A DNA stretch of 64,000 bases from CBDFKU01 sp965248975. GTDB taxonomy: Bacteria; Chloroflexota; Dehalococcoidia; Lucifugimonadales; JAGWBF01. Positions 25,370 through 32,829 of this stretch are shown in pieces. The translations under genes were made by a program, and so were the position numbers. The stretch lies in contig CBDFKU010000016.1 in NCBI GenBank assembly GCA_965248975.1, positions 62,001 to 126,000 of the forward strand, in the 5' to 3' direction. The notes below the pieces were generated by a model that was not told the DNA's origin, did no database searches, and saw nothing but the letters and a program-made list of their open reading frames with translations. How positions within the stretch are numbered: the first letter of the stretch is position 1; each line of letters begins with the position of its first letter.

Positions 25370-27013
25370 ATGGGGCGCTATTGTGCTCTAGGCATAATCA
25401 TCTTGGCAGCGGTCGTCCTTTCCGCATGCGGTGGCGGTGGCGGAACTTCGCCCACGTCTACCCCCACGTTCACTCCGGAGCCGACCCCTGAACCCACATC
25501 TACTACAACCCTGGAGCCCACCATCACCCCCGGTCCCACCTCCACTTCGGCACCCACTTCCACGCCTCCTCCAGCTCCGACTTCGACACCTACGGCCACT
25601 TCTACTCCGGCACCCCAGGCCACCGCCACTCCGGAGCCGGTCGAGCCGACCCCCACCTCGGCACCGACAGCTATAGCGACGCCGACCCCTCTGCCAACTC
25701 CGACTCTCACTCCGGCCCCAACACCGACCCCATCGCCTACGCAGGTACCTACGCCCATGCCCACATCTATACCCACCCCGACGCCGGTGCCTCCCCGCGT
25801 CATTGTCCGCGAAGACCTGCCGGGGATGGTCCTGGCACAGGCAGACGTCGACGCCGAGATACAGGGCCTTCCCCTGGATGTCGCGGAAAGCGGCTACCAG
25901 GATAACGACGGCGCAGCAAGTGGGACCGTCGACCCCAGTGACACCGCCTCGGACCTGACGGCCCTGGGGCGTCTGGACGGCTACGGCCACCAGTTCCTGG
26001 ACTTGTTGGTGCTGTTGCAGGGCGACCCCGCTGCGGGCGGCATCTTCAACGTATCGGCCTCCGTGGACACTTTCGACAGCCCCGAGGGTGCGGCGGCCTT
26101 CATCCAAGACCAGATCGAGGATTTTCGCCGTTTACAGAGTAGCGAAATATCCGAAGGATTCACCTTGACCAGACTTCAGGAGTCGACGCCACCGAATGTC
26201 GGAGAAGATGCCATTGCTGGCGTCCTCCTCATATCCGTGGACGTGCCCGGCCTGAAGGCAGACACGTCCAACACCTTCGTCTCCTGGCGCAGGGACAACG
26301 TCGTGGCGACCCTCACGGTAGCTGCGGTGGGCGATGGAGGGAAAGGCGCCGTAGCGTCGCGCCTGGCCCTTCGCATGGACCAGAGGATAGACGGCGTGCT
26401 TGCCGGGGATATCGTGGCGACTCCCGTTCCATCTGGACCGGGCCCCTCAGGCACCGCCGAGGAACGGGCCCGTGGCCAGGGTTACGACCTTCCCGCTATG
26501 CTCCACACCATTGCCGACCTGCCTGAAGGGGTGGCTCTGGGGGCTGAAGGTTTCATCGAGAACTCGGACGGGATAAGCGCCTACCAGCGCTCCTTCGAGC
26601 CGGCCGAGGGACAGTTCATGGAGCTGGCATCCTCCAGGGCCATCGGAATAGGGGAGACGGTCACCCTCCACATCAGCCCACTGGATGCACAGGCTCCCCT
26701 GCTGCTGATGAGGAACGCCGATCCAGAGGACATACGGAACCTGGCCGTGCAAGCACTGGCAGGTTCCGAGTTTTCGGTGACGAACCTGACGGTAGCCCCG
26801 CTGCCAGTCTTCCAGGTTGGGGACGTCACCGTGGCCTTCCTGATGAAGTTCGACACGGAGTTCGGCCCCTTCGAGGGACACCTGTTCTTCTTCGCTCAGG
26901 GCCGTCTCGCCGTGGACGTGGTTATCACGGGTGTGGCCGACAGGATTGCCCTCTTCGATACCTTGAACCTGGCCCAGTTCATCAGCGGCAAGATCCCCGG
27001 AAACTCGCCCTGA
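25370..27013 (+). CDS. lipoprotein with long Thr/Pro linker, unknown function
   Basis: 547 residues from ATG 25370 with GGGAGG 10 bases upstream. A lipobox (LAAVVLSAC, Cys near residue 20) and a GGGGG run are followed by about 110 residues composed almost only of T, P, S, A and E in TPTP-type units, an extended surface stalk. From about residue 145 onward the sequence is globular, with no family I recognise; it contains two similar-sized regions, one around LGRLDGYGHQFLDLLVLL and ASVDTFDSPEGAAAFIQDQIEDF, the other after RGQGYDLPAMLHTIADLPEGVALG. This is a surface lipoprotein architecture common in Chloroflexota. It is divergent from the hydrolase upstream. Confidence 0.85.
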   Translation: MGRYCALGIIILAAVVLSACGGGGGTSPTSTPTFTPEPTPEPTSTTTLEPTITPGPTSTSAPTSTPPPAPTSTPTATSTPAPQATATPEPVEPTPTSAPTAIATPTPLPTPTLTPAPTPTPSPTQVPTPMPTSIPTPTPVPPRVIVREDLPGMVLAQADVDAEIQGLPLDVAESGYQDNDGAASGTVDPSDTASDLTALGRLDGYGHQFLDLLVLLQGDPAAGGIFNVSASVDTFDSPEGAAAFIQDQIEDFRRLQSSEISEGFTLTRLQESTPPNVGEDAIAGVLLISVDVPGLKADTSNTFVSWRRDNVVATLTVAAVGDGGKGAVASRLALRMDQRIDGVLAGDIVATPVPSGPGPSGTAEERARGQGYDLPAMLHTIADLPEGVALGAEGFIENSDGISAYQRSFEPAEGQFMELASSRAIGIGETVTLHISPLDAQAPLLLMRNADPEDIRNLAVQALAGSEFSVTNLTVAPLPVFQVGDVTVAFLMKFDTEFGPFEGHLFFFAQGRLAVDVVITGVADRIALFDTLNLAQFISGKIPGNSP

Positions 27014-27421
27014 CGGACTGGCAGAACGCTGAAGCAGTCGTGCCGGGCTTCCCGGCCGGCGGGGGCTAATGCTGGTGGCTTTCCCCTGACCCAGGGGGAT
27101 GGGCAGCCTGTCAGCAGCCTGGTTCGCCCAGGTGGCCGCAGCAGTTCCGCCTGCGGTACAGCTTCAACCAGTTGTTCCGGAATACCAGAAGGACCTTCCT
27201 GCCGAAGGGCATGGGGGTCGTCATGTTGGTCCAAATGATGCTTTTCCCGGCCATATGTGTCCCCCTGCACCGGACTTGTTCCGCATAACATACCTTCGGG
27301 TCACCACCCTGTCAACCGCCGCCCGGGAACGCTCCTTGACGCTGCTTTCCACGAAGAATATAGTGTCTCCCAGGCCAGTACCCGACCCTCGGCTACCTTT
27401 ACCGTAAGGGGGTAACCCGAT
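27014..27421. other. 408-base gap with no confident gene
   Basis: No open frame here has a credible start plus family similarity. The first half is rich in short inverted repeats (GCCGGG-CTT-CCCGGC; a TCCCCTG/CAGGGGGA pair; CCGCAG/CTGCGG). One plus-strand frame, 27070-27288, lacks stops and ends in a basic then hydrophobic stretch (LFRNTRRTFLPKGMGVVML), but has no upstream start codon. It may be an eroded gene or a structured RNA. I could not match it to tmRNA, SRP, RNase P or a riboswitch. A run of GTAAGGGGGTAACC just before 27422 may serve as the ribosome site of the next gene. Confidence 0.5.
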
Positions 27422-28372
27422 ATGGCGACGACATTGGGCAGCGGGAACCTGCTGTTCGAGCCCATGGACGGATGGGAGAAGCTACCCGATGGCTGGTCCT
27501 TCGTCGACGTGGCCGGGATCGCGGTGGATTCCAAAGACAATGTCTACATATTCAACCGTGGTGGTCATCCAGTGATCGTCCTCGATCAGCAGGGTAACTT
27601 CCTGAGGTCGTGGGGCGAGGGGTTCTTCAGCACCAGGGCCCACGGGATCCACGTCGGCCCCGACGACGAGGTCTACTGTGTAGACGACTCCCAGCATGCG
27701 GTGCACAAGTTCGACTCCGAGGGTAAGCTGCTGATGACCCTGGGCGCCATGGGCAAGCCGGCCCCGAGGTACGGTGGAGAGCCCTTCAACCGTCCCACCC
27801 ACATGGCGGTGTCCCGCAAGACCGGATATATCTTCGTTTCCGACGGCTACGGCAACTGCCGCATCCACAAATACTCCCCCGACGGCAGACACCTCCTGTC
27901 ATGGGGTGAGCCAGGGATCGATGCGGGCCAGTTCGTTCGGCCCCATAACGTGGTCATAGATAACGAGGACTATATCTACATCGCCGACCGGGAGAATCAC
28001 AGGATCCAAGTGTTCGACAGCAACGGCAAGTTCCAGACCATGTGGAACAACGTCTACAGGCCCGACGGCATCTGCCTGGACTCCGAAGGAAACTTCTACG
28101 TCGCCGAGCTGAACGCCTTCACGGGCATCGAGCCCGAATGCCCTGGCCTGGGGCATCGGGTCAGCATATACAACCTGCAGGGCCAGCTACAGACCCGCAT
28201 AGGCGCTCCCGACGAAGGTGAACGCGCCGATCAGTTCATCGCCCCCCACGCGGCGGCGGTGGACTCCCGGGGCGATCTCTACGTCGGCGACGTGGCCTAC
28301 ACAATCAGGGGCCAGCACATGGACCCGCCCAAGCATCTCCGGAGCTTCCGCAAGTTCGCCCGGAAGCGGTAG
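27422..28372 (+). CDS. NHL-repeat protein, peptidyl-alpha-hydroxyglycine lyase-like
   Basis: 316 residues from ATG 27422. Repeats run across the whole length: VAGIAVDSKDNVYIFNRGGHPVIVLD, HGIHVGPDDEVYCVDDSQHAVHKFD, HMAVSRKTGYIFVSDGYGNCRIHKYS, HNVVIDNEDYIYIADRENHRIQVFD and AAAVDSRGDLYVGDV. The arrangement and the recurring His at the repeat starts resemble the PAL lyase propeller, in which metal-binding histidines cleave alpha-hydroxyglycine-type substrates. There is no signal peptide. It differs from the NHL protein at 4439-5476 in repeat register and is not a recent duplicate. Whether it is a lyase or a binding protein is open. Confidence 0.85.
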   Translation: MATTLGSGNLLFEPMDGWEKLPDGWSFVDVAGIAVDSKDNVYIFNRGGHPVIVLDQQGNFLRSWGEGFFSTRAHGIHVGPDDEVYCVDDSQHAVHKFDSEGKLLMTLGAMGKPAPRYGGEPFNRPTHMAVSRKTGYIFVSDGYGNCRIHKYSPDGRHLLSWGEPGIDAGQFVRPHNVVIDNEDYIYIADRENHRIQVFDSNGKFQTMWNNVYRPDGICLDSEGNFYVAELNAFTGIEPECPGLGHRVSIYNLQGQLQTRIGAPDEGERADQFIAPHAAAVDSRGDLYVGDVAYTIRGQHMDPPKHLRSFRKFARKR

Positions 28373-28478
28373 GCTACGGGTTTTCCCTAGTCTAAGAGGA
28401 CCGGCCTTGCGTTTCCTTTTGCTGAATTCGAACTGATTACCGTCACCTCGATCCATTCCGCACTGGGAAAACCTCTTT

Positions 28479-28494
28479 GTTAACATGTGCTAAC
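28479..28494. promoter_or_regulatory. imperfect palindrome, operator-like
   Basis: GTTAACATGTGCTAAC reads nearly the same on the other strand (12 of 16 positions), with GTTA/TAAC arms, 31 bases upstream of the first ATG of the dockerin-like gene. It shares ATGTGCTAAC with the inverted repeat around 12270. No regulator gene is nearby. Confidence 0.3.
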
Positions 28495-28524
28495 GGGTTT
28501 TGCTGGGCCGCTCACTGAAAGGAG

Positions 28525-29154
28525 ATGAGACTATGCTGGTTACTAAGTTCACAAAAGTTTGGTTTAGTGGTGATAGTGCTGGCCCTCCTGACCGCCGGAG
28601 CGTTTATCATCCGGGATACCTTGGTGTCTGGCTCCGGTAGTCTTGATTCAGAACAAAGTCAACTTAACAACAAGTGCACAGATAGCAGCGATTACGACGC
28701 CGATTGCGACGTAGATCGAGATGGGAGAATAAATGTCGTAGATCTTTCTTTGATTGCTAGGCATCTCGGTCAGACCGGCGATCCCACACGGTTTCCGGGC
28801 ATACCTGTTGGCTCCGTTGTTGCTTGGTTAAGTGCCCTCCCGAATGTTCCTTCACTTCCAGAAGGATGGGTAGAATGCAATGGTCAGGTTCTGGATGACC
28901 CCGAGAGCCCCTTCGATGGGCAACTAATCCCTAACCTGAACGGGGCCGACGGCGAAGCCCAAAGATTCTTAAGAGGATCAACATCGTCCGGTAATGACGG
29001 GGGAGTGGAAACCCATCGTCATGGGATTCCCAGAGGAGATCACGACTCCAACGGCACAGGTGGGTCAGGCGACGATTTATCTGGATGTTGTACTGATCAT
29101 GCCGAAAATCTTCCCCCTTTTTACGAGGTAACCTGGATTATGCGCGTAAAATAA
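28525..29154 (+). CDS. exported protein with dockerin-like half and phage tail-collar-like domain
   Basis: 209 residues from ATG 28525. Residues about 12-29 form a membrane anchor or signal (FGLVVIVLALLTAGAFII). Residues 61-82 read DVDRDGRINVVDLSLIARHLG, one calcium-binding dockerin/EF-hand-like repeat. Residues about 95-152 (GSVVAWL, LPEGWVECNGQ, IPNLNG, RFLRGS) and the ending LPPFYEVTWIMRVK match the collar-like domain of tail fibre proteins. The combination suggests a secreted or cell-surface appendage protein. Base composition is visibly lower in GC than the neighbours, suggesting transfer. GGAG touches this ATG with no spacer, whereas ATG 28533 in another frame is ideally spaced, hinting at a frameshift near 28557. 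Confidence 0.75.
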   Translation: MRLCWLLSSQKFGLVVIVLALLTAGAFIIRDTLVSGSGSLDSEQSQLNNKCTDSSDYDADCDVDRDGRINVVDLSLIARHLGQTGDPTRFPGIPVGSVVAWLSALPNVPSLPEGWVECNGQVLDDPESPFDGQLIPNLNGADGEAQRFLRGSTSSGNDGGVETHRHGIPRGDHDSNGTGGSGDDLSGCCTDHAENLPPFYEVTWIMRVK

Positions 29155-29256
29155 GTTGGTAAGATTTGCCCTATCAGCTTCTTCGTTGCCGAACGGAGTT
29201 ACCATCCAGTTCCAAACTCTACTGGATCCGAAAAAATCGATGGCGTGCACGGGTGG

Positions 29257-30189
29257 CTAGAACACCGCCAGGGGGTTCACCGGCGAGCCTGTGGCTCCGG
29301 GGAACCTCAGGGGCGCCATCACGAACATGAAGTCCCAGCGGTTGAGCCGGCGGCACGTTGCGGCCAGCTCCTCGCAGTTGGCTGCATCGATCAGCCACAG
29401 TCCCATGGCCACGATTCCTACCCGATGTATGGGCAACCCCAGCTTGGGGTATCCGCTGGGGTCCACGTCGTAGGAAGCGTCGGCGCCGGTTATGGAGACA
29501 CCCCGCTCGTGGAGCCAGGGTAGAGTAGAGGCATGCAGGCCGGGGCGGTCCGGTACGGCTGGGGCGCCGACTTGTTGCCGCTTCTTGAACCACCCCAGGC
29601 GGACCATCAGCGCGTCCCCCTCCTCCACCCGCACACCCTGGGCCCTCTCGGCCGCCTCCAGGTCCTCGGGGAAAACCGGCTCGCCGGCCTCCAACCAGTC
29701 CTTTCCCTTGAGCTGGGCGATGTCCAGCAGCACCCCTCTGGTAACGACACCGTCGCGCACGTTGTCGATATCGCAAACCGTGGCGAAATTCTGCGCGTTC
29801 ACGGCGGAGGCGGGCTTTCCGTTGTACATCTTCCCGTTCCAGAAGACGTGGCAGAGGCTATCTACGTGGGTGACGGTGTAGCCATGGAAGGAGACCCCGA
29901 TGAAGTCCGAGGAGCCGCCACTGCCCTCGCTGGGGGCCGACTCGCCGGTGTTGACCATGTAGTGCAACGGCGGAATTGGGATCACATCCGACGCGATTTC
30001 GGTCAGTATGGGCCTTGAGCAGGTGACGGTGACCCCCTCCTTTACAAGTTGGGTGGCCTGGGCCCGCTTCTGTGGGGTTATGAGGTTGAGGGTCCCGAGT
30101 TGGTCGTCGGGGCCCCAGCGTCCCCAGTTGCTGAGGGAGGTCATGTAGCCTATTACTTCCTCCTCCGTGGGTACCTGTCGCGTCGCCAT
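29257..30189 (-). CDS. cyclase-family protein (kynurenine formamidase-like)
   Basis: 310 residues from ATG 30189 with AGGAGG seven bases upstream. It belongs to the metal-dependent cyclase family (PF04199 type), which includes kynurenine formamidase and isatin hydrolase. The metal-binding HxDxxxH is visible as HVDSLCH near residue 108-114; SFHGYTVTHVD precedes it. TRGVLLDIAQLKG, EGDALMVRLGWFK and GADASYDVDPSGYPKLGLPIHRVGIVAMGLWLIDAANCEEL are typical of the larger bacterial members. It probably hydrolyses an amide, formamide or lactam bond. A hairpin repeat and two epoxide hydrolases lie upstream on the same strand. The substrate is unknown. Confidence 0.9.
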   Translation of the reverse strand: MATRQVPTEEEVIGYMTSLSNWGRWGPDDQLGTLNLITPQKRAQATQLVKEGVTVTCSRPILTEIASDVIPIPPLHYMVNTGESAPSEGSGGSSDFIGVSFHGYTVTHVDSLCHVFWNGKMYNGKPASAVNAQNFATVCDIDNVRDGVVTRGVLLDIAQLKGKDWLEAGEPVFPEDLEAAERAQGVRVEEGDALMVRLGWFKKRQQVGAPAVPDRPGLHASTLPWLHERGVSITGADASYDVDPSGYPKLGLPIHRVGIVAMGLWLIDAANCEELAATCRRLNRWDFMFVMAPLRFPGATGSPVNPLAVF

Positions 30190-30210
30190 GGTCGCCTCCT
30201 GTTTAGAGTT

Positions 30211-30287
30211 TCCTTCCCCCTCGATGGGGGAAGGCCAGGATGGGGGTGCCCCCCACCTTAATCCTCCCCCGCAAAGGGGGAGGAGAC
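30211..30287 (+). repeat. dispersed hairpin repeat, full copy
   Basis: This 77-bp element has successive inverted repeats: CTTCCCCC-tcga-GGGGGAAG, then CCAGGATGGGGGTG opposite CCCCACCTTAATCC, then TCCTCCCCC-gcaaa-GGGGGAGGA. It fills the 113-base gap between the cyclase and the first epoxide hydrolase. It is nearly identical in layout to 61521-61600 and related to 21121-21195 and 1011-1050. Confidence 0.75.
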
Positions 30288-30302
30288 TTGAGACGGAGTC
30301 CC

Positions 30303-31454
30303 TTACCGCAGGTTCCGAAAAAAGCGGCGTATCTCCCCCGCCAACAGCTCCGGCTCCTCCAGGGAGTTGAAGTGGCCGCCCCGGGGCATCTCCGCGAACT
30401 GCTGCAGGTTCTGGGTACGCGCGGCGAACTCCTCGGGTGGGTGGAACAGCTCCCTCGGGAAAATAGCCACTGCACAGGGCACTTGGATCTTATCTCCCTC
30501 CTCGAGGTACCAGGGAGCCTTGCGGGACTCGTAGTATAGCCGGCAGGAGGAGCCGATGGACTGGGTCACCCAGTAAACCATCACGTTGGTCAGCAGCTCG
30601 TCCTTGGTGAAGCGCTTCTCCACGTCGCCGTCACAGTCGCTCCAGGATCGCCACTTCTCCACGATCCAGGCGCACAGGCCAGCGGGGGAGTCGTTGAGGC
30701 CGTAGGAGAGGGTCTGGGGCTTGGTCCCCTGGATGTGGTTGTAGCCGCCCTCGGCATCCTGCCAGGCGTCCCTCTCCTCGTTGTAGGCCACCTCCCTTTC
30801 GGACAGCTCCTTTGAACCCGGCCCCACGTAGGGGCGGCCGCCACCCACCAGCGTGGTGTGGATGCCCACCACGTGATCCGGATGGTCGAATCCCAGCCGT
30901 GCCGTCACGCTGGCGCCCCAGTCTCCGCCCTGGGCAGCGTAGCGCTGATAGCCCAGACCCTCGGTCATCAGCACGTGCCACAGGTCGGCTATGCGCCAGT
31001 ACTGCATGCCCGGCTCGTGGGCCGCGTCGGAGAAGCCGAAGCCCGGGCCTGCGGGAGCCACCACGTCGAAGGAGTCCGCGGGGTCGCCTCCGTGGCCGGC
31101 CGGATCGGTTAGGAGGGGAATTATCTTGGACATCTCCCAGACCGACTTGGGCCAACCGTGGGTGATGACGATGGGCATCGGATTGGGTCCCTTTCCCCGC
31201 TCGTGGATGAAGTGGACACCGAGGCCGTCTACGTTGGCCTTGAACTGGCTGAAGGAGTTCAGGAACCGCTCCTGGGCCCGCCAATCGTAGCCGGTGCGCC
31301 AGTACTCCACCAGCTCCTTGATGTAAGACAGGTTGGAACCGTAGTCCCAGCCGGAGTCGGTGATCTCGTCGGGCCAGCGGGTGCGGGCCAGGCGTTCCTG
31401 CAGGTCCGCCAGGACCTCGTCGGGGACGTTTACCTTGAAGGGCTGTATATCCAT
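30303..31454 (-). CDS. epoxide hydrolase (N-terminal EHN domain plus alpha/beta hydrolase), copy 1
   Basis: 383 residues from ATG 31454 with AAGGAAG upstream. The N-terminal EHN domain is clear (IQPFKVNVPDEVLADLQERLARTRWPDEI; GWDYGSNLSYIKELVEYWRTGYDWRAQE). Catalytic features are the oxyanion motif HGWP near residue 110, the nucleophile Asp in AQGGDWGASVTARLGF near 180, tyrosine-bearing cap segments, and the terminal His in PRGGHFNSLEEPELL. It opens epoxides to diols. It is a tandem paralogue of the next gene upstream on the same strand; the conserved KPQTLSYGLNDSPAGLCAWIVEKW block is shared. Detoxification or terpene/steroid epoxide breakdown is plausible. Confidence 0.93.
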   Translation of the reverse strand: MDIQPFKVNVPDEVLADLQERLARTRWPDEITDSGWDYGSNLSYIKELVEYWRTGYDWRAQERFLNSFSQFKANVDGLGVHFIHERGKGPNPMPIVITHGWPKSVWEMSKIIPLLTDPAGHGGDPADSFDVVAPAGPGFGFSDAAHEPGMQYWRIADLWHVLMTEGLGYQRYAAQGGDWGASVTARLGFDHPDHVVGIHTTLVGGGRPYVGPGSKELSEREVAYNEERDAWQDAEGGYNHIQGTKPQTLSYGLNDSPAGLCAWIVEKWRSWSDCDGDVEKRFTKDELLTNVMVYWVTQSIGSSCRLYYESRKAPWYLEEGDKIQVPCAVAIFPRELFHPPEEFAARTQNLQQFAEMPRGGHFNSLEEPELLAGEIRRFFRNLR

Positions 31455-31483
31455 GCTCGTAACTTCCTTTCACCTGTGGCTAC

Positions 31484-31517
31484 CCTTCTCCCATCGGGAG
31501 AGGAGCCAGGGGTGAGG
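31484..31517 (+). repeat. possible left-half copy of the hairpin repeat
   Basis: CCTTCTCCCATCGGGAGAGG followed by AGCCAGGGGTGAGGG resembles the first hairpin and CCAGGATGGGGGTG of the full copies. It lies between the two epoxide hydrolases. Similarity is weak. Confidence 0.3.
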
Positions 31518-31518
31518 G

Positions 31519-32661
31519 CTACCCCCTCAAGGGCCGAAAGGCGGCCCGGATGTCCTCGGCCAGTAGCGCCGGCTCCTCCATTGCGGCAAAGTGGCCTCCC
31601 CGGGGCATCTCTGTCCAGCGCTGGATGTTGTGAGCTCTCTCGGCCCACTCCTTGGGCGGCCTGCTGGTCTCGTTGGGGAAGATGGCCACCGAAGTGGGCA
31701 CGGTAATCCTCTCGCCCTCCTCCATCACCTTCCGGTTCTCATAGTAGAACCGGACCGATGAGCCGATGGTCTGGGTCACCCAGTAGATGGTGATGTTGGT
31801 AAGCATCTCGTCCTTGGAGAAATGGTCTTCCAGGTTGCCGTTGGGTATGGTCCAGGCCTTGAACTTCTCCACGATCCAGGCACATAGGCCGGCGGGAGAG
31901 TCGTTGAGGCCGTAGGAGAGAGTCTGAGGTTTAGTCCCCTGGATGTGGCCGTAGCCTCCCTCGGCGTCCCGCCACCAATCCCGCCACTCCCAGTACTTCT
32001 CCTCGGCGTCGGTTATCGGACGCTCCCCCGGCCCGGGACGGGCGGGAGGCCCGCCAGCCATGTTGAGGTGGACGGCCATCACCTGCTCCGGGTAGGCCGC
32101 GCCCAGGCGGGAGGTCACCAACGCGCCCCAGTCTCCGCCCTGAGCCAGGAAGCGGGGATATCCCAGCCCATCCATCAGCTTCACCCACAGGTCCGCAACG
32201 GTCCGGAAGCTCATGCCTGGCTGCGAAGCCCGGTCGGAGAAGCCGTAGCCAGGCAGCGAGGGAACCACCACGTCGAAAGAGTCGGCGGGGTCCGCGCCAT
32301 GGGCCGCGGGATCGGTCAGCATGGGGATGATCTCCAGCATCTCGGAGAAGGAGCCGGGCCAGCCGTGGGTGACGATCAGCGGGAGCGGATCCGGCCCATG
32401 CCCGCGCTCGTGGATGAAGTGGATGCCCAGCCCGTCCACGCTGGCTCGGAAGTGGTGGAAGGCGTTGATGGCCCGCTCACGGGCCTGCCAGTCGAAAGTG
32501 GTGCGCCAGTACTCCGTCAGCTCTTTTACATAACTCATGTTGGCGCCATAATCCCAGCCCGAGTCGGTGATCTCGTCGGGCCAACGGGTGCGAACCAGGC
32601 GCTCCCGCAAGTCGTTGAGGACGTCTTCCGATACCTCTATTTTGAAGGGCTGTACATCCAT
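31519..32661 (-). CDS. epoxide hydrolase (EHN plus alpha/beta hydrolase), copy 2
   Basis: 380 residues from ATG 32661, six bases after AGGAGG; the 33-codon upstream extension is rejected. It is strongly collinear with copy 1: VQPFKIEVSEDVLNDLRERLVRTRWPDEI, THGWPGSFSEMLEIIPMLTDP, AQGGDWGALVTSRLG with the nucleophile Asp, the shared KPQTLSYGLNDSPAGLCAWIVEK block, and PRGGHFAAMEEPALLAEDI with the catalytic His. It is the upstream member of a tandem pair read towards the cyclase gene, with about 60 bases between the pair. Divergence is greatest in loops lining the pocket, consistent with different substrate ranges. Confidence 0.93.
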   Translation of the reverse strand: MDVQPFKIEVSEDVLNDLRERLVRTRWPDEITDSGWDYGANMSYVKELTEYWRTTFDWQARERAINAFHHFRASVDGLGIHFIHERGHGPDPLPLIVTHGWPGSFSEMLEIIPMLTDPAAHGADPADSFDVVVPSLPGYGFSDRASQPGMSFRTVADLWVKLMDGLGYPRFLAQGGDWGALVTSRLGAAYPEQVMAVHLNMAGGPPARPGPGERPITDAEEKYWEWRDWWRDAEGGYGHIQGTKPQTLSYGLNDSPAGLCAWIVEKFKAWTIPNGNLEDHFSKDEMLTNITIYWVTQTIGSSVRFYYENRKVMEEGERITVPTSVAIFPNETSRPPKEWAERAHNIQRWTEMPRGGHFAAMEEPALLAEDIRAAFRPLRG

Positions 32662-32829
32662 GCCGGGCCTCCTGGTGGAGCGTTCCTTCGGCGACGGCAA
32701 TAGTTTAGCACAGCGAAAACCCGACGGATACCTGCCCCGGAGGCACAGCCAGCTCCCCACGAGTCCAGGTTCGTTGACACCCCTTGGGGTAGCTGATACG
32801 ATTTAGGCAGAAGCCACAGGAGGTAAGGA

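Noticed and set aside
25440..25800. Tandem-repeat-like DNA resembling a minisatellite or CRISPR
   Set aside because: It is the codon pattern of the Thr/Pro linker of the lipoprotein; units are irregular and have no spacers. The Val/Gly frame on the other strand is its shadow.
27099..27407. 102-residue plus-strand open frame
   Set aside because: No ribosome site, no recognisable family and a compositionally odd C-terminus; described as an unresolved gap instead.
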